Numbered from the stretch's first letter, positions 17,513-26,097 are shown. The stretch: 44,520 bases of DNA from a virus (IMGVR_UViG_3300050821_005195:1-44520), one strand, 5' to 3'. The notes: generated by a model from the sequence alone, not told the origin. Made by a program: numbers and translations.

Positions 17513-18238
17513 TTACTTGCTGGCTGGCTCGGCGTTTTTGCCGCTTGCGCGGTCGCGTTCCTCGGGAGTCTTGAGGCCCAACTTCACGGCCTTGTCCCAA
17601 TCCAAAACTGCTCCGCAGGAGTGTGTCGCGGCTCCGATTGCCACATACTCTTGGCAGTTCGGGCATTCCTTCATGGGAACGACCGCCTTGTTCCACATGC
17701 GGTTAATCTTCAAGAACGCGGCGGCTCTCCGCTCTTCGTTCGTAATGTCTTTCTCGTTGCCGAGGTTGTACTTCTTGTCGGCTACGGTCACGAGTGTCTT
17801 GCAGTAGTCGGTGTAACGAGTGCGAGCCTTGGCGACTTCTTCCTCTTTCGGAGGGTTGTTGTGGGTCCAGAACACGCCTTGGTCGTACAGGTTGTTGTTC
17901 TCGCCACCGATGCCGCCACGCACGAGGGACTCCGCGATTTCATCGGCGTCAAAGTACTGCCCCATGATTTTGTTATTATCCGAGGCGTATTCCTCAACGA
18001 ACGGGTGCTCGATTTCGGTCGGCTCGCTGTAAGGCAATCCGGGCAGACAAGCCTTGATGAGGAAATTGCCGGTGCCGCCCATCTCACGGCGGAAGGATTC
18101 TCCCGACACGTTGTAGATGAAGGCAGACGGCTGCGGAGCGAACTTTATCCGTGAATAGGCTCGCTTCTTCGGATTGGCGGCACGGCTACTTTCGGGCGAC
18201 AATCCATCGAACTGAGGGTTACCTTGTACTTTTGCCAT
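17513..18238 (-). CDS. Conserved phage protein with C-terminal zinc ribbon
   Basis: Encodes 241 residues. Around residues 192-207 CPNCQEY and HSCGA give C-x2-C and H-x-C ligands of a small zinc ribbon. The N-terminal half is globular (FIYNVSGESFRREMGGTGNF). AGGAGA precedes ATG 18238. It is next to another capsid-proximal gene and 16 bases downstream of it. Similar proteins occur beside capsid genes in podoviruses, possibly with a packaging or capsid-vertex role. No firm function. Confidence 0.6.
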   Translation of the reverse strand: MAKVQGNPQFDGLSPESSRAANPKKRAYSRIKFAPQPSAFIYNVSGESFRREMGGTGNFLIKACLPGLPYSEPTEIEHPFVEEYASDNNKIMGQYFDADEIAESLVRGGIGGENNNLYDQGVFWTHNNPPKEEEVAKARTRYTDYCKTLVTVADKKYNLGNEKDITNEERRAAAFLKINRMWNKAVVPMKECPNCQEYVAIGAATHSCGAVLDWDKAVKLGLKTPEERDRASGKNAEPASK

Positions 18239-18253
18239 GTGGCATTCTCCTGT

Positions 18254-18916
18254 TTACTTCGATTGCTTGAATCCCCCGCCCAAACCAGTTTTGGCTTCCA
18301 GTTCGTCGGCGGTGACTCTCAAATTCACGCGGTCAAGCGGGTTCGTGCGATTGCTTTGACCCGCGACCGAAAACGCATCGCAAAATGCTGGCGCTTGGTC
18401 ATCGAAGGCATCCGAGAACCACTGCTTTTCCTCGGCTTCCTTCTTTTCTTGGGCAGCAATCTGGCCGTACTTGCGTTGAGCCGCCGTGGTCTCGGCCTGA
18501 CTCTTGAGAATCAGAGGCACGAGCACGTCGAGCCATGCGTAAGAAAGGGTGTCGAACGTGTAGCAGGCTTCGTATTCCCCTTCGTAGGGATACGGCCCCA
18601 AAAGGCTCAGCCCTGAATACGGGCACATGTTTTCCCGATACCAACTCTCGGGAGTCCCGTACATCAAGGGTGAAAGCCAACGTTCGAGAATCCATTTCGG
18701 CTTCTCCAAGTTGTACTTCACTTGATAGCGGTATTCGGCGACGGCTGTCTTGGTCGCCGGGTCTTCCCACATGCCGCCAGCGAGTTCATAGCGGCTGTCA
18801 GACCACACAATTCTGAAATTCGGTTTCCGGTAGAGATTCAAGCCGCCGATTTTGTTCAGGCGTTCTTGATACTCTCGCGGAGTTCGGAGACGCTCCGGTC
18901 CTACGATTGTGAACAT
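18254..18916 (-). CDS. Conserved hypothetical protein, capsid region
   Basis: Encodes 220 residues if started at ATG 18916 (MFTIVGPERLR), which has GGCGGA upstream. ATG 18934 is an alternative. A still longer frame would lie wholly inside the GroES gene and is unlikely. Aromatic-rich, with a Tyr/Trp-dense middle (WILERWLSPLMYGTPESWY, then YPYEGEYEACYTFDT). A coiled segment follows at about residues 145-170 (LKSQAETTAAQRKYGQIAAQ). Overlaps the GroES gene by 16 bases. Family unknown; the setting suggests a structural or assembly role. Confidence 0.6.
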   Translation of the reverse strand: MFTIVGPERLRTPREYQERLNKIGGLNLYRKPNFRIVWSDSRYELAGGMWEDPATKTAVAEYRYQVKYNLEKPKWILERWLSPLMYGTPESWYRENMCPYSGLSLLGPYPYEGEYEACYTFDTLSYAWLDVLVPLILKSQAETTAAQRKYGQIAAQEKKEAEEKQWFSDAFDDQAPAFCDAFSVAGQSNRTNPLDRVNLRVTADELEAKTGLGGGFKQSK

Positions 18917-19251
18917 GCGTCCGCCGTCTCGCATGGCGTGTAGGTAGCGAACGGAATCGGGTCTGGAGTTCGCTTCCCGTACAACTCGTCGGCACGGAAG
19001 AGCCATAGCTCTTCGCCGTCAATGTTGACTCTCATGCCGGTCGCCCGGGAGAACAACACGCGGTCGTTAATCTTTTGGCTCAGGGCGACGAACTTCTGGC
19101 CGTCCCAACGGCCTTCACCCACGGCCAACACGGTGCCTTCGTTGCTTTCCAGCTTGGCGATGTCGGGCTTGTACAAACCGCCTGCCGTCTTTTCCTCAAC
19201 TTCCGGGTCTTTGCGGACGAGGACAAATTCATTGAATGGTTGGAGTCCCAT
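18901..19251 (-). CDS. Phage co-chaperonin, GroES-like
   Basis: Encodes 116 residues from ATG 19251 (AGGAGA site); the longer upstream frame is not needed. The GroES fold is clear. PFNEFVLVRKDP is the first strand. A mobile-loop-like segment at 20-33 holds TAGGLYKPD, close to the GG(I/L)xxPD pattern of GroES. NEGTVLAVGEG (37-47) and INDRVLFSRATGMRVNIDGE (61-80) are the conserved strands, and LWLFRADELYG ends the domain. About 24 extra residues follow. No GroEL gene is present, so it should cap host GroEL, as T4 gp31 does, probably to fold the capsid protein encoded 375 bases upstream. Confidence 0.9.
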   Translation of the reverse strand: MGLQPFNEFVLVRKDPEVEEKTAGGLYKPDIAKLESNEGTVLAVGEGRWDGQKFVALSQKINDRVLFSRATGMRVNIDGEELWLFRADELYGKRTPDPIPFATYTPCETADACSQS

Positions 19252-19277
19252 CTGACTTCTCCTGTGACAAAACAAAA

Positions 19278-19577
19278 TTAAGCAGCACGACGCCAAGCAT
19301 TGCGCTTGGCCGTTCTGCGACGGTGGTCGTTCGAGCACACAACGTCACATTTGTTGATTTCTTCTTGGATTGCTTTCAGGGAGTAGCCCGAAGCGGCCAT
19401 GAAGCTAACATCTTTTCGCTTCGTTCCTCGAACATGGTCGAAGTCCAAAACGATAATGTCAGTCTCACCGCAATCAACACACGGATGAGTTTTGAGATAG
19501 TCCTCGACGTATTGCTTGTTACGAGCAGCAAGCGCAAGAACTAAGTTGCGGCGTGTCTGATTGGGAAGGCTTTTCAC
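19278..19577 (-). CDS. HNH endonuclease (homing-type)
   Basis: Encodes 99 residues. Metal and catalytic elements: C33-x2-C36, LDFDH (H48), then C77-x3-C81 and NDHRR (H85). This is the standard HNH/McrA pattern. It starts on GTG 19577 with no clear ribosome-binding site. The start lies inside a 50-base imperfect palindrome (19563-19612) that would hide it in the mRNA. It is inserted between the capsid and GroES genes, a common place for free-standing homing endonucleases. It may also help packaging, as some HNH proteins near terminase do, but the location argues for a mobile gene. Confidence 0.85.
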   Translation of the reverse strand: MKSLPNQTRRNLVLALAARNKQYVEDYLKTHPCVDCGETDIIVLDFDHVRGTKRKDVSFMAASGYSLKAIQEEINKCDVVCSNDHRRRTAKRNAWRRAA

Positions 19578-19612
19578 TCACTATAGTACTAAGCGAGTGA
19601 GAAAACCTTCCC
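19563..19612 (-). promoter_or_regulatory. Long imperfect palindrome after the capsid gene
   Basis: GGGAAGG (19563-19569) pairs with CCTTCCC (19606-19612). Inside this, TTTT pairs with AAAA and CACTC with GAGTG around an apex GTAC. It lies between the capsid stop and the HNH gene and covers the HNH GTG start. No U-tract follows, so it is more likely an mRNA hairpin that limits HNH translation or protects the capsid message 3' end than a classical terminator. Confidence 0.7.
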
Positions 19613-19626
19613 ACCAGAGAAGAGGG

Positions 19627-20919
19627 TTAGTACCCCGAAGGTAGACCGCAGTTTTGGGCGTATGCGCCTGCGCGAACGTTGCGGTTCACGAGGTTCTGAC
19701 CAGTCCAGTAATACCATTGCGAACTGGTTTGGATACCGCCGCTTGCACCGTAACGCGGGAACACGTTCTGGCCCCCCACGTCATAGAGGCTGACCGGCAC
19801 CGTGCTCAAACGGCCCCAATTCTTGAGGCAGAGAGCATCAATGCGGCCCGCCGAGGCGTGCACGGAAACGAACAGCTCACGACCGAGAACTTCGTCGGAG
19901 GGTTCCTTCGTGCCCATGTCAACCGGAGCGCCGGAGTTCTTCACTTCGTTCTGGATGGTCTTCGCAACCTGCAAGTGGAGGTTTTCCACCGCAGCCTGTT
20001 GGTCCAAGCCAGCGTAGAAGATGATGTCCTTCGCAGCCGGGTTCTGGTCACCGAGGGCCACACGGGTCAACTGAACCATGCGGCGGAGAGCCTGAATGGT
20101 GATTGCGTTGCCATTCAAGTTCACGGTCGGCGTGGACAACTTGCCGGGGAAGCTGGAGCGGTTAAGCCCGAGCAACGAGCCGGTGTTGCTGTTCACTTGG
20201 TAGTACTTCAAGCCGAGGAGCGAGGCTCCTGCGGCACCGGAAGCACCGTTGACGACGAGAATGTCGCCTGCCTGTGTTGCTCCGCCCGTGCTCGGTAGAG
20301 CCTGAGACGACCACAACGTCTTGCCGAGGCTGTCCACGGATGAAATCTGGAACGTGCCACGGGTGACGCCGCCAACGTTCGGGAAGACTTGGATAATCTG
20401 CGAGTCTTGGAAGTTGTTGGCGTTGTTGACGGTGATGTTCGAGAACATGGCACCGGAACCGGAACCGCTTGAGGCGGTCACGATGGTGTCGAGAGTTCCC
20501 GAGCCATCACTCTGGTAGAGGGATTCGAGACCCGAGCGGAACTGAGCAAGCGAGGCTTGCATTTGTTCCTTGGCGTAGTCACGAACCGCCTTGCCCTTGG
20601 AGTCGGTTGCGACTTCGGGCAGCTTGGCGATGCTCACAGCTTGGTCGAAGAAGACGATGGAGAGTTGGAGTACCTCGTAGTCGTCGGCTCCGCCAACGCC
20701 CATGTCTGCGTTATCGGCAGACGTTTGGCTAAACTGCGAGCCGTTGGTGACTTGAATCGGGAAGCGGGCGTTACGGGTGCTCACCGAGATGGCATCCGTG
20801 GCTTCGTCAATTCGTCCGTAGAGAGCGTCGTCGCGCTGCAAATACAACGCGACCATCTCATCCACGTGTTCCAACTGCAAAGCAGTTGATTGCACGTTAA
20901 GTGCGGTTTGGTCGGACAT
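19627..20919 (-). CDS. Major capsid protein
   Basis: Encodes 430 residues. The N-arm (ALNVQSTALQLEHVDEMVAL) is followed by HK97-like spine features: RDYAKEQMQASLAQFRSGLE forms the long helix at about 110-135. A Gly/Ser/Asn-rich insertion (about 145-245, GSGSGAMFSNITVNNANNFQ) precedes the second half (ALRRMVQLTRVALGDQNPAA, then DIIFYAGLDQQ). It sits directly behind the scaffold gene with a 174-base leader. A phage GroES gene lies downstream. Position, size and composition make it the only good candidate for the capsid shell. Confidence 0.9.
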   Translation of the reverse strand: MSDQTALNVQSTALQLEHVDEMVALYLQRDDALYGRIDEATDAISVSTRNARFPIQVTNGSQFSQTSADNADMGVGGADDYEVLQLSIVFFDQAVSIAKLPEVATDSKGKAVRDYAKEQMQASLAQFRSGLESLYQSDGSGTLDTIVTASSGSGSGAMFSNITVNNANNFQDSQIIQVFPNVGGVTRGTFQISSVDSLGKTLWSSQALPSTGGATQAGDILVVNGASGAAGASLLGLKYYQVNSNTGSLLGLNRSSFPGKLSTPTVNLNGNAITIQALRRMVQLTRVALGDQNPAAKDIIFYAGLDQQAAVENLHLQVAKTIQNEVKNSGAPVDMGTKEPSDEVLGRELFVSVHASAGRIDALCLKNWGRLSTVPVSLYDVGGQNVFPRYGASGGIQTSSQWYYWTGQNLVNRNVRAGAYAQNCGLPSGY

Positions 20920-21093
20920 GGAAATGGTCCTGAAAAATTGGTCTCACCAACCCCGGCTCTCCTGTGCTCGGGACTAATGGATGACGACACCAAGCCTTCC
21001 GGCTTGGGCGTTGTGCTGCTCTCCTGTTGGTGCTTTTTCAGGCCATCGGGTTTTTAACGTGGGTCCGCCCACGAGCCTTACTTCGCAAAACTT
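20920..21093 (-). promoter_or_regulatory. Structured leader between scaffold and capsid genes
   Basis: This 174-base gap has three notable parts on the minus strand. A hairpin CGTGGG/CCCACG (21059-21074) just past the scaffold stop is followed by an A-rich rather than U-rich run. A 7-bp hairpin CCAAGCC/GGCTTGG lies at 20991-21008. CAACAGGAGA (21021-21030) and GCACAGGAGA (near 20959-20968) are strong ribosome-binding sites without a following ATG. TTG codons 11 bases after the second would open an 18-codon frame overlapping the capsid start. It may tune the high output of capsid. Confidence 0.5.
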
Positions 21094-22410
21094 TTATTTT
21101 TTCAGCTTCAAGACGCGAGGCTTAGCCTCACCCTTGAGCCATACTTTCGGAGGGTTACCGTTCCAGATACCCTCGTTGTATGTGCGCGGGTCAATCTTTT
21201 CTTTCGGCGGCATCGCGGTGAGCATCGGTAGCTCGCCTTCGACTTTGCCTGCCGGTGGTTTGTTGCCCGCAACGGGGCCAGCCTTACGAGTGGCGGCAAC
21301 CCCGTACAATTCTGATTTGACTCTTGCGACGGCCTCGGGAATCTCACGGCGCATTCTCGCCATGAAGAAGTCCAAAGCCTTTTGCTTGTTGCCAGCCTTC
21401 AAGAAGGCGGCACGTTGTGACTGAAACTTTTTGTCCGCCTTGAGCATGGCGGCTACGTCATTGTTGACGTTTTGCGCGATGCGCTTCTTTTGGGCATCGC
21501 TCAACTTCATGTTCTTGAAGTTGGTATCAATTTCGCGGCTGAGAATCTGGTTCGACTGAGCCGTGATGTCGGTTGCCAGCGACGTGCGGAATGTCTCCGC
21601 ATTCTCTTTCTTAGTGTTGGCAATTAACTCGCGGGCTTCCTTGACCTCGGCTGGAATTTCTTCCTTCTGCGCCGCCTCTGCTACCTTGGCGATGCCTTCC
21701 ATCCACGAGTAGAACTTCTCAATCTTCTCGGCGGCATCCGGTCCCTTACCCGCCTTCAAGAGGCCGTAAGCCTCTTCGACCAACTTGAAAAAGCCCGTAT
21801 TCGCAAAGGTGTTTGCGATGACCCCGCACATCATGCGGTTGTAAGCAGGCTTGTCCATCTGCTGCATCAAATCAACCGCTTCCGGTATCAATTTGACGAA
21901 GCCCTTCGGGAACTGCTTGGCAATACCTTCGATGGCCCACGGCTCTCCGGCTTCGAGAGCGGCATCCATCTTGAACATGTCCTGAACGATTTGTTCAGCG
22001 GCGGCGACGCCGGTCAATGACTCGCCATCGGCGGTCTCGGCTTCCACGGTGTCGAACAACGACAGGGAATCCTTGGCCGCTTGAGCCTCGGCAGCCGTGG
22101 GATACACGGCCTTGAAAGCCTTGTTCTCGAACAGGTCATGGCGAATCGCTTTCGCCGCAGCCGGGTCGGTCTTACTCAATTCCTTGAGATACGAGGTTAA
22201 CTTCGCGTCGGTTAACGGCTTCGCATCTTTGGCGTCTTGCTTGTCGTCCGTCGCCGCATCGTTTGAAGCATCGGCGTCAGTTTGGTCGCTCGACGCATCC
22301 GCATCGGCGACATCGGTTGTATCCTGAACGTCCGTGTCTTGAACGTCTGTGACATCCGTTGCGTCGGCAACGGCGTCCACGCCCACGAGTGGGTTAACTT
22401 CGGTAGCCAT
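21094..22410 (-). CDS. Putative scaffolding protein
   Basis: Encodes 438 residues. Residues about 10-65 are extremely acidic with Asp/Val/Thr repeats (DVTDVQDTDVQDTTDVADAD). The middle is helical (residues 70-330). The C-terminus is strongly basic (KVWLKGEAKPRVLKLKK). An acidic, helical, Cys-poor body with a basic tail directly upstream of the capsid gene is the usual make-up of a scaffold, whose tail binds the capsid protein. AGGAGA precedes ATG 22410, and a late-type 16-mer lies 42 bases upstream. Confidence 0.78.
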   Translation of the reverse strand: MATEVNPLVGVDAVADATDVTDVQDTDVQDTTDVADADASSDQTDADASNDAATDDKQDAKDAKPLTDAKLTSYLKELSKTDPAAAKAIRHDLFENKAFKAVYPTAAEAQAAKDSLSLFDTVEAETADGESLTGVAAAEQIVQDMFKMDAALEAGEPWAIEGIAKQFPKGFVKLIPEAVDLMQQMDKPAYNRMMCGVIANTFANTGFFKLVEEAYGLLKAGKGPDAAEKIEKFYSWMEGIAKVAEAAQKEEIPAEVKEARELIANTKKENAETFRTSLATDITAQSNQILSREIDTNFKNMKLSDAQKKRIAQNVNNDVAAMLKADKKFQSQRAAFLKAGNKQKALDFFMARMRREIPEAVARVKSELYGVAATRKAGPVAGNKPPAGKVEGELPMLTAMPPKEKIDPRTYNEGIWNGNPPKVWLKGEAKPRVLKLKK

Positions 22411-22451
22411 GAGGCACTTCTCCTGTTGGGAACAAACGACGGGAACTAACT

Positions 22452-22467
22452 CCCGTAATAGAACGAC
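22452..22467 (-). promoter_or_regulatory. Late-type promoter-like word, copy B2
   Basis: Minus-strand GTCGTTCTATTACGGG, in the 60-base gap before the scaffold gene. It is followed at once by a small inverted repeat CGGGA-TCCCG (near 22442-22456). Same orientation and core as the other copies, suggesting a promoter for scaffold, capsid and downstream genes. Confidence 0.6.
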
Positions 22468-22470
22468 GCA

Positions 22471-23094
22471 CTACGAGGTTCCGAATTCTGCTTTTTTCTC
22501 GTGCCCAAAAATAGGCTCGATGCTATAGCCTTCATCCTCGACGTAGACTCCGCAAATGCCTCCCGGAGCCACGACTTCTCCCTGCTCAGGGCGTCCATCC
22601 ACGGTGTTGTTGATGAGGTCCGTGAGGGAGATAACGTCGCTGGTATGAGTGACATACAGGGTGAGGCTTGGGAGGCTTAGCTGGTACTCAAAAAAGTCAC
22701 CTACACGCTGGATAAAGGCATTCAAGGCTTGACCGTTCTCTGGTTCCTCATCGGGATGGTCAATGAAGTGGTCAAGACGAGATTTCAAGTCTTGCCGGTC
22801 CTTGCCGTAGAATTCCGGTCCCATTTGCCACGGAAGTAAGGCTCGGTCTTGACGAATCGCCAAGCCTCCCAAGGCACCGGAGCAGATTTCCGCCGTTTCG
22901 ATGGCTCTCAAGAGAGGCGAGGCGATGATTCGCTCGATTTGGAACTTTTTCAGAAATTGGGCCGCACGATGAGCGTCTAAAACGCCTTCGTCGTTGAGAC
23001 CGGGGTCCAACATCCCTCGAAAAACGTTGGAGTCATTGGCATCCGTGTCTCCGTGACGGAGAACGAGTGCTCGGAGTTCCTTTTTCGTCGCCAT
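22471..23094 (-). CDS. Histidine phosphatase superfamily protein
   Basis: Encodes 207 residues. The phosphoglycerate-mutase-type signature is present: LVLRHGDT near residues 10-17 (catalytic His14), IASPLLRAIETAEI (second Arg region, about 58-71) and VTHTSDV (second His, about 148). Substrate unknown. Members of this fold occur beside portal genes of several tailed phages. It lies between portal and scaffold, 2 bases from the portal stop. It may act on nucleotides or a small phosphorylated metabolite, or be a structural exaptation; both key His residues are kept, so activity is likely. Confidence 0.88.
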   Translation of the reverse strand: MATKKELRALVLRHGDTDANDSNVFRGMLDPGLNDEGVLDAHRAAQFLKKFQIERIIASPLLRAIETAEICSGALGGLAIRQDRALLPWQMGPEFYGKDRQDLKSRLDHFIDHPDEEPENGQALNAFIQRVGDFFEYQLSLPSLTLYVTHTSDVISLTDLINNTVDGRPEQGEVVAPGGICGVYVEDEGYSIEPIFGHEKKAEFGTS

Positions 23095-23096
23095 TC

Positions 23097-25532
23097 TTAA
23101 CGCCCCAATTTACGAGGCTGGCGTGGAGCGTTAGCCGCCGCCACGGACGCCGGATTTGTCTGAATTCCTTGCTGTGCGGCGGCTTGAGCCACGGCGTCGG
23201 GCGGCAACTTGCCACTCAACGAGATTGTGGGAGGCTTGGCTGGCGCATTCGTGGCTTGAGCCTTGGCGAGAGCCTCGTGTGCCAAGAAATGGAGACGCAC
23301 GTTCGTGTATCCGCCGTCCTCATTCGGGTCGGCGGCTTTCGCCTTGACGCCTTCCGGCGAATTCAGCCAGCGTTTGCACTCTTTGGCTTCGACTTCGTGG
23401 TCTTCGACCTCGGGGTCGGGCGTAATCGAGGTCACGAGAGGCTGACTTTGTTGAATCTGCTTCAATTGAGTGAGCAAAGTCCCGGCTTGCACGGCGACTT
23501 GGGGGTCGGGCTGTTGTCCTTGAGTCTTGGCCGCTTCCGAGGCTTGCTGGATTTGGTCCAATTGAGTCTGGATTTGCTCAATCATCGGGTTCGGGTTCGG
23601 CGGCTCTTGCAACATCTGGTCAATTTCGGCGAGTTGCTTGTCACGGGAGTCTTTTTCGGGGATGGTGAAGTTTTCGAGTCCGAGCATGTACCATGACTCG
23701 GCGATGTTGTCCGGCTCCAAGAGTTCCTGCATGAGTTCAGGACTTTGCTTCGCACCGATGACGAGTTCCGTGAATTGTGCCTTCTTGTCGGCCCACGATT
23801 CCGGGAAGTTGTCATCAACATCGGGGAACGCGAGTACATTGCCCTGCATGTCGTCCAGCGAAATCTCGATGGGTTGAGGCTTTTGACGGCGGTTGCCCGG
23901 AAGAACTTCGGCAATGTCGTCTTTGCGGCTATTCGCGGCGCACACCACGGCTTGCTTCATGCAAGACGCATAGGCTTCCTTGATGGATTGCCACGTCGTG
24001 CCTTGGACGCCAAGGGCTTGGTTCTTCTGGATGGTCATGCCGCCCATCGTGTTACCGGCGTTGCCAACGTCGCCGCCGAACAACGCGGGAAAAGCACCGC
24101 ACAGGAACTGAGCGATGTCGCCCTTCAATTCCTGAATCATGGGGATGAGGGAAGCGGGGCAATCCACGGTAGGCTCGATGAAGAAGTACGAAGCCAAGTT
24201 GACGCCCGTGTCTTGGTCAACCGGCTGGTATTCACCCGGAGCATTCTTCTGAGAAGCGAGAGAGCCGAGGTCAACCTTGGACTGGTTCACCCACTTCATC
24301 GGAATCGTGTAGTTGTACGTGTTGAACGCCAAGTCAATGAGGTCGTTGAGGCGTTCCTGCAAGGAAACGAGAGGACCACCCAAAGCAATGCGGTGGTTGC
24401 CGTCGCCTTCGGTGCCGTAAACCATCGTCCAGTGGTCGTCCATCTTTTCGTTTTTTGCTTCGCAGAAGGTGTCGCCCATGAAGGTCACGGCGCAGCCATC
24501 GGGGAAGAACGAGAGCAATTCCTCACGCAAATCATCTTGGTCAATGTCGGTGAAGGTGCACGGGCGGAGCCAATAACGTAGCTCTTCTACCGTGCGAATC
24601 ATGGTGTCGGAAGACTGAGAGAGAACGCGGGTGCCCTGCTTCGTGCTCACACGGGCGATGCGTTCGTACTCGGACTGGCCTGCGCCAATCGTGTTCGAGC
24701 GCACAATTTTGTCGGCGACCTTCGGGAATTTGGCGCGAGCGATGGTGATGTCTACATCGTTCTTGAGGGCAAGACAGTGGGCTTCCGTGAGTTCGTTGAT
24801 GAGGATGGGAACCTTGACTTCAAGAGTGCCGTAAGCCTTGATGACTTCCTGACCCTTGGGCGTGCGTTCGCCGAGCGTCGGAGTCTCGCCGGTCTCAGGC
24901 TCCTCGTAGCCGAACTTCTGGCCGTCAATCACGTATTCCGTGTGGAGATAAGCGACGCCATCCGTCCACAGGTAATAGAGAAGGTTGTGCTGAATCTTAC
25001 GCATTTTGTTGTTGCGTTCGATTAGGCGCTTCACCTTTTCGGCAGCGGCAGCGGTCTTGATGTCAATGCTGGCTTTTGGGTTTTGAGGTTCGAAACGGAC
25101 GGTAGGATTGTTGGCGGACAGCGCACCGATGACGAGTCGCCCGTAGCCGAAATAGATGTTGGTGTCGTAACGAAGGTCGGAGTGGTCGGCGTTGTTGCCG
25201 TTGCCCTGATTCGAGGCGGGCTGGTCGCCGAAGAGACGCCATGCTTGACCACGGGCATCCCACAAAATGCGTTGCAAGCCCTTCCAGAAATAGCGGGCTT
25301 TGCGTGCTTCCATCAATTGCCAGCGGCGGGGATAGAGGTCGGACTCCGCGTACTTCTTGCACAGGTCTTGAAGTGCGACCTTGGCTTCGTCGCTGAGTTC
25401 CTTGTTTTGCTCGGCAACATCCTCGGCCCCCTCGTTGGAACCGGAGTAGGGCGCAAGTTCTCCTGTCGCAGCTTTTTGTTCCGGCTCACCGCTGAACGCG
25501 GAGTCGGACATTTCTGTGGCGATTCGTGCCAT
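23097..25532 (-). CDS. Portal protein
   Basis: Encodes 811 residues, large for a portal but within the range for podoviruses. The N-terminal third carries RRWQLMEARKARYFWKGLQR and the wing region. The core has LSFFPDGCAVTFMGDTFCEA, then DHWTMVYGTEGDGNHRIALG, and helix LQERLNDLIDLAFNTYNY, which fits the channel helix area. The C-terminal 200 residues are Gln/Pro-rich coiled segments (IQTQLDQIQQASEAAKTQGQ) as in barrel-bearing portals. It lies between the terminase block and scaffold, the canonical place. It forms the dodecameric DNA channel at one capsid vertex. Confidence 0.92.
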   Translation of the reverse strand: MARIATEMSDSAFSGEPEQKAATGELAPYSGSNEGAEDVAEQNKELSDEAKVALQDLCKKYAESDLYPRRWQLMEARKARYFWKGLQRILWDARGQAWRLFGDQPASNQGNGNNADHSDLRYDTNIYFGYGRLVIGALSANNPTVRFEPQNPKASIDIKTAAAAEKVKRLIERNNKMRKIQHNLLYYLWTDGVAYLHTEYVIDGQKFGYEEPETGETPTLGERTPKGQEVIKAYGTLEVKVPILINELTEAHCLALKNDVDITIARAKFPKVADKIVRSNTIGAGQSEYERIARVSTKQGTRVLSQSSDTMIRTVEELRYWLRPCTFTDIDQDDLREELLSFFPDGCAVTFMGDTFCEAKNEKMDDHWTMVYGTEGDGNHRIALGGPLVSLQERLNDLIDLAFNTYNYTIPMKWVNQSKVDLGSLASQKNAPGEYQPVDQDTGVNLASYFFIEPTVDCPASLIPMIQELKGDIAQFLCGAFPALFGGDVGNAGNTMGGMTIQKNQALGVQGTTWQSIKEAYASCMKQAVVCAANSRKDDIAEVLPGNRRQKPQPIEISLDDMQGNVLAFPDVDDNFPESWADKKAQFTELVIGAKQSPELMQELLEPDNIAESWYMLGLENFTIPEKDSRDKQLAEIDQMLQEPPNPNPMIEQIQTQLDQIQQASEAAKTQGQQPDPQVAVQAGTLLTQLKQIQQSQPLVTSITPDPEVEDHEVEAKECKRWLNSPEGVKAKAADPNEDGGYTNVRLHFLAHEALAKAQATNAPAKPPTISLSGKLPPDAVAQAAAQQGIQTNPASVAAANAPRQPRKLGR

Positions 25533-25541
25533 GGTTACCTA

Positions 25542-25928
25542 CTATTTGGTTTCTCTTTCGGCGTATTCCGCCAAAAGTCTGAGTTCTATCGGAGTCAAAT
25601 TGCTCTTGCTCCGATTAGCCTTGTACGAAATCACTTTCACGTTTCCTCTCACGTACCCTTTCGAGGAAACAATTCGGTCGAGAGTTGGAGAACCATCACA
25701 AATGCGACCTCTACCTCTGACCAGAGGAATTCCGAGTGCCGGACAATATGCGGGAATCACGATGTCTGAGAGTTCCAAATCAAACTCACATCCCTCATCT
25801 TTGGCTCGCCGCTTGGCGTGATACCAAAGTTGAAGTTCGGCTGGCTGCTTTCTCGTACCCGCCATGAGGCCGTGTTTCAAATTCCCGAGACCGATTTTTC
25901 GATTGTGTTCTTTACTTCTGATTTGCAT
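25542..25928 (-). CDS. HNH-like endonuclease, phage type
   Basis: Encodes 128 residues. The C-terminal half carries the pattern CPALGIPL, then SPTLDRIVSSKGYVRGNVKV, then SYKANRSKS. This is typical of a phage HNH-like family in which the D-R-I and N-V-x-V elements form the finger and the last Asn/Arg replace the second His. An N-terminal CEFDLE segment supplies another Cys. The start ATG overlaps the previous gene by 17 bases. Base composition looks more AT-rich than the flanking portal gene, consistent with a mobile insertion between two structural blocks. Confidence 0.72.
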   Translation of the reverse strand: MQIRSKEHNRKIGLGNLKHGLMAGTRKQPAELQLWYHAKRRAKDEGCEFDLELSDIVIPAYCPALGIPLVRGRGRICDGSPTLDRIVSSKGYVRGNVKVISYKANRSKSNLTPIELRLLAEYAERETK

Positions 25929-26097
25929 TGAGGGCGAATTGCGCCTTCCGCTTCATCTTTGTCGAGGCATTCGGCGATGCCTTCAAGTGATGGGCGTATT
26001 CCATCGGGGAAAAACCGGCACGGTGAGCCGCCTTCGTGAGGCTACCCTTGGTGCCTTTCTTCTCCATTTTTTCTGTTGCTTTTTGCATCCACTTCAT
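25912..26097 (-). CDS. Small conserved phage protein (KAAHRAG type)
   Basis: Encodes 61 residues, highly basic. KKGSLTKAAHRAGFSPMEYA and NASTKMKRKAQFALN match a short family seen next to terminase or portal genes in many phages, function unknown. The ATG overlaps the stop of the DUF3008-like gene (ATGA), and its own end overlaps the HNH gene. Confidence 0.7.
   Translation of the reverse strand: MKWMQKATEKMEKKGTKGSLTKAAHRAGFSPMEYAHHLKASPNASTKMKRKAQFALNANQK

Noticed and set aside
23110-23125. Another GCGTTAGCC match to the GGCTAACG word
   Set aside because: Single copy inside the portal 3' coding region, not paired as at the other two sites.
23745-24581. 278-codon + strand frame opposite the portal gene
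   Set aside because: Antisense shadow of the portal coding sequence; composition is not protein-like.
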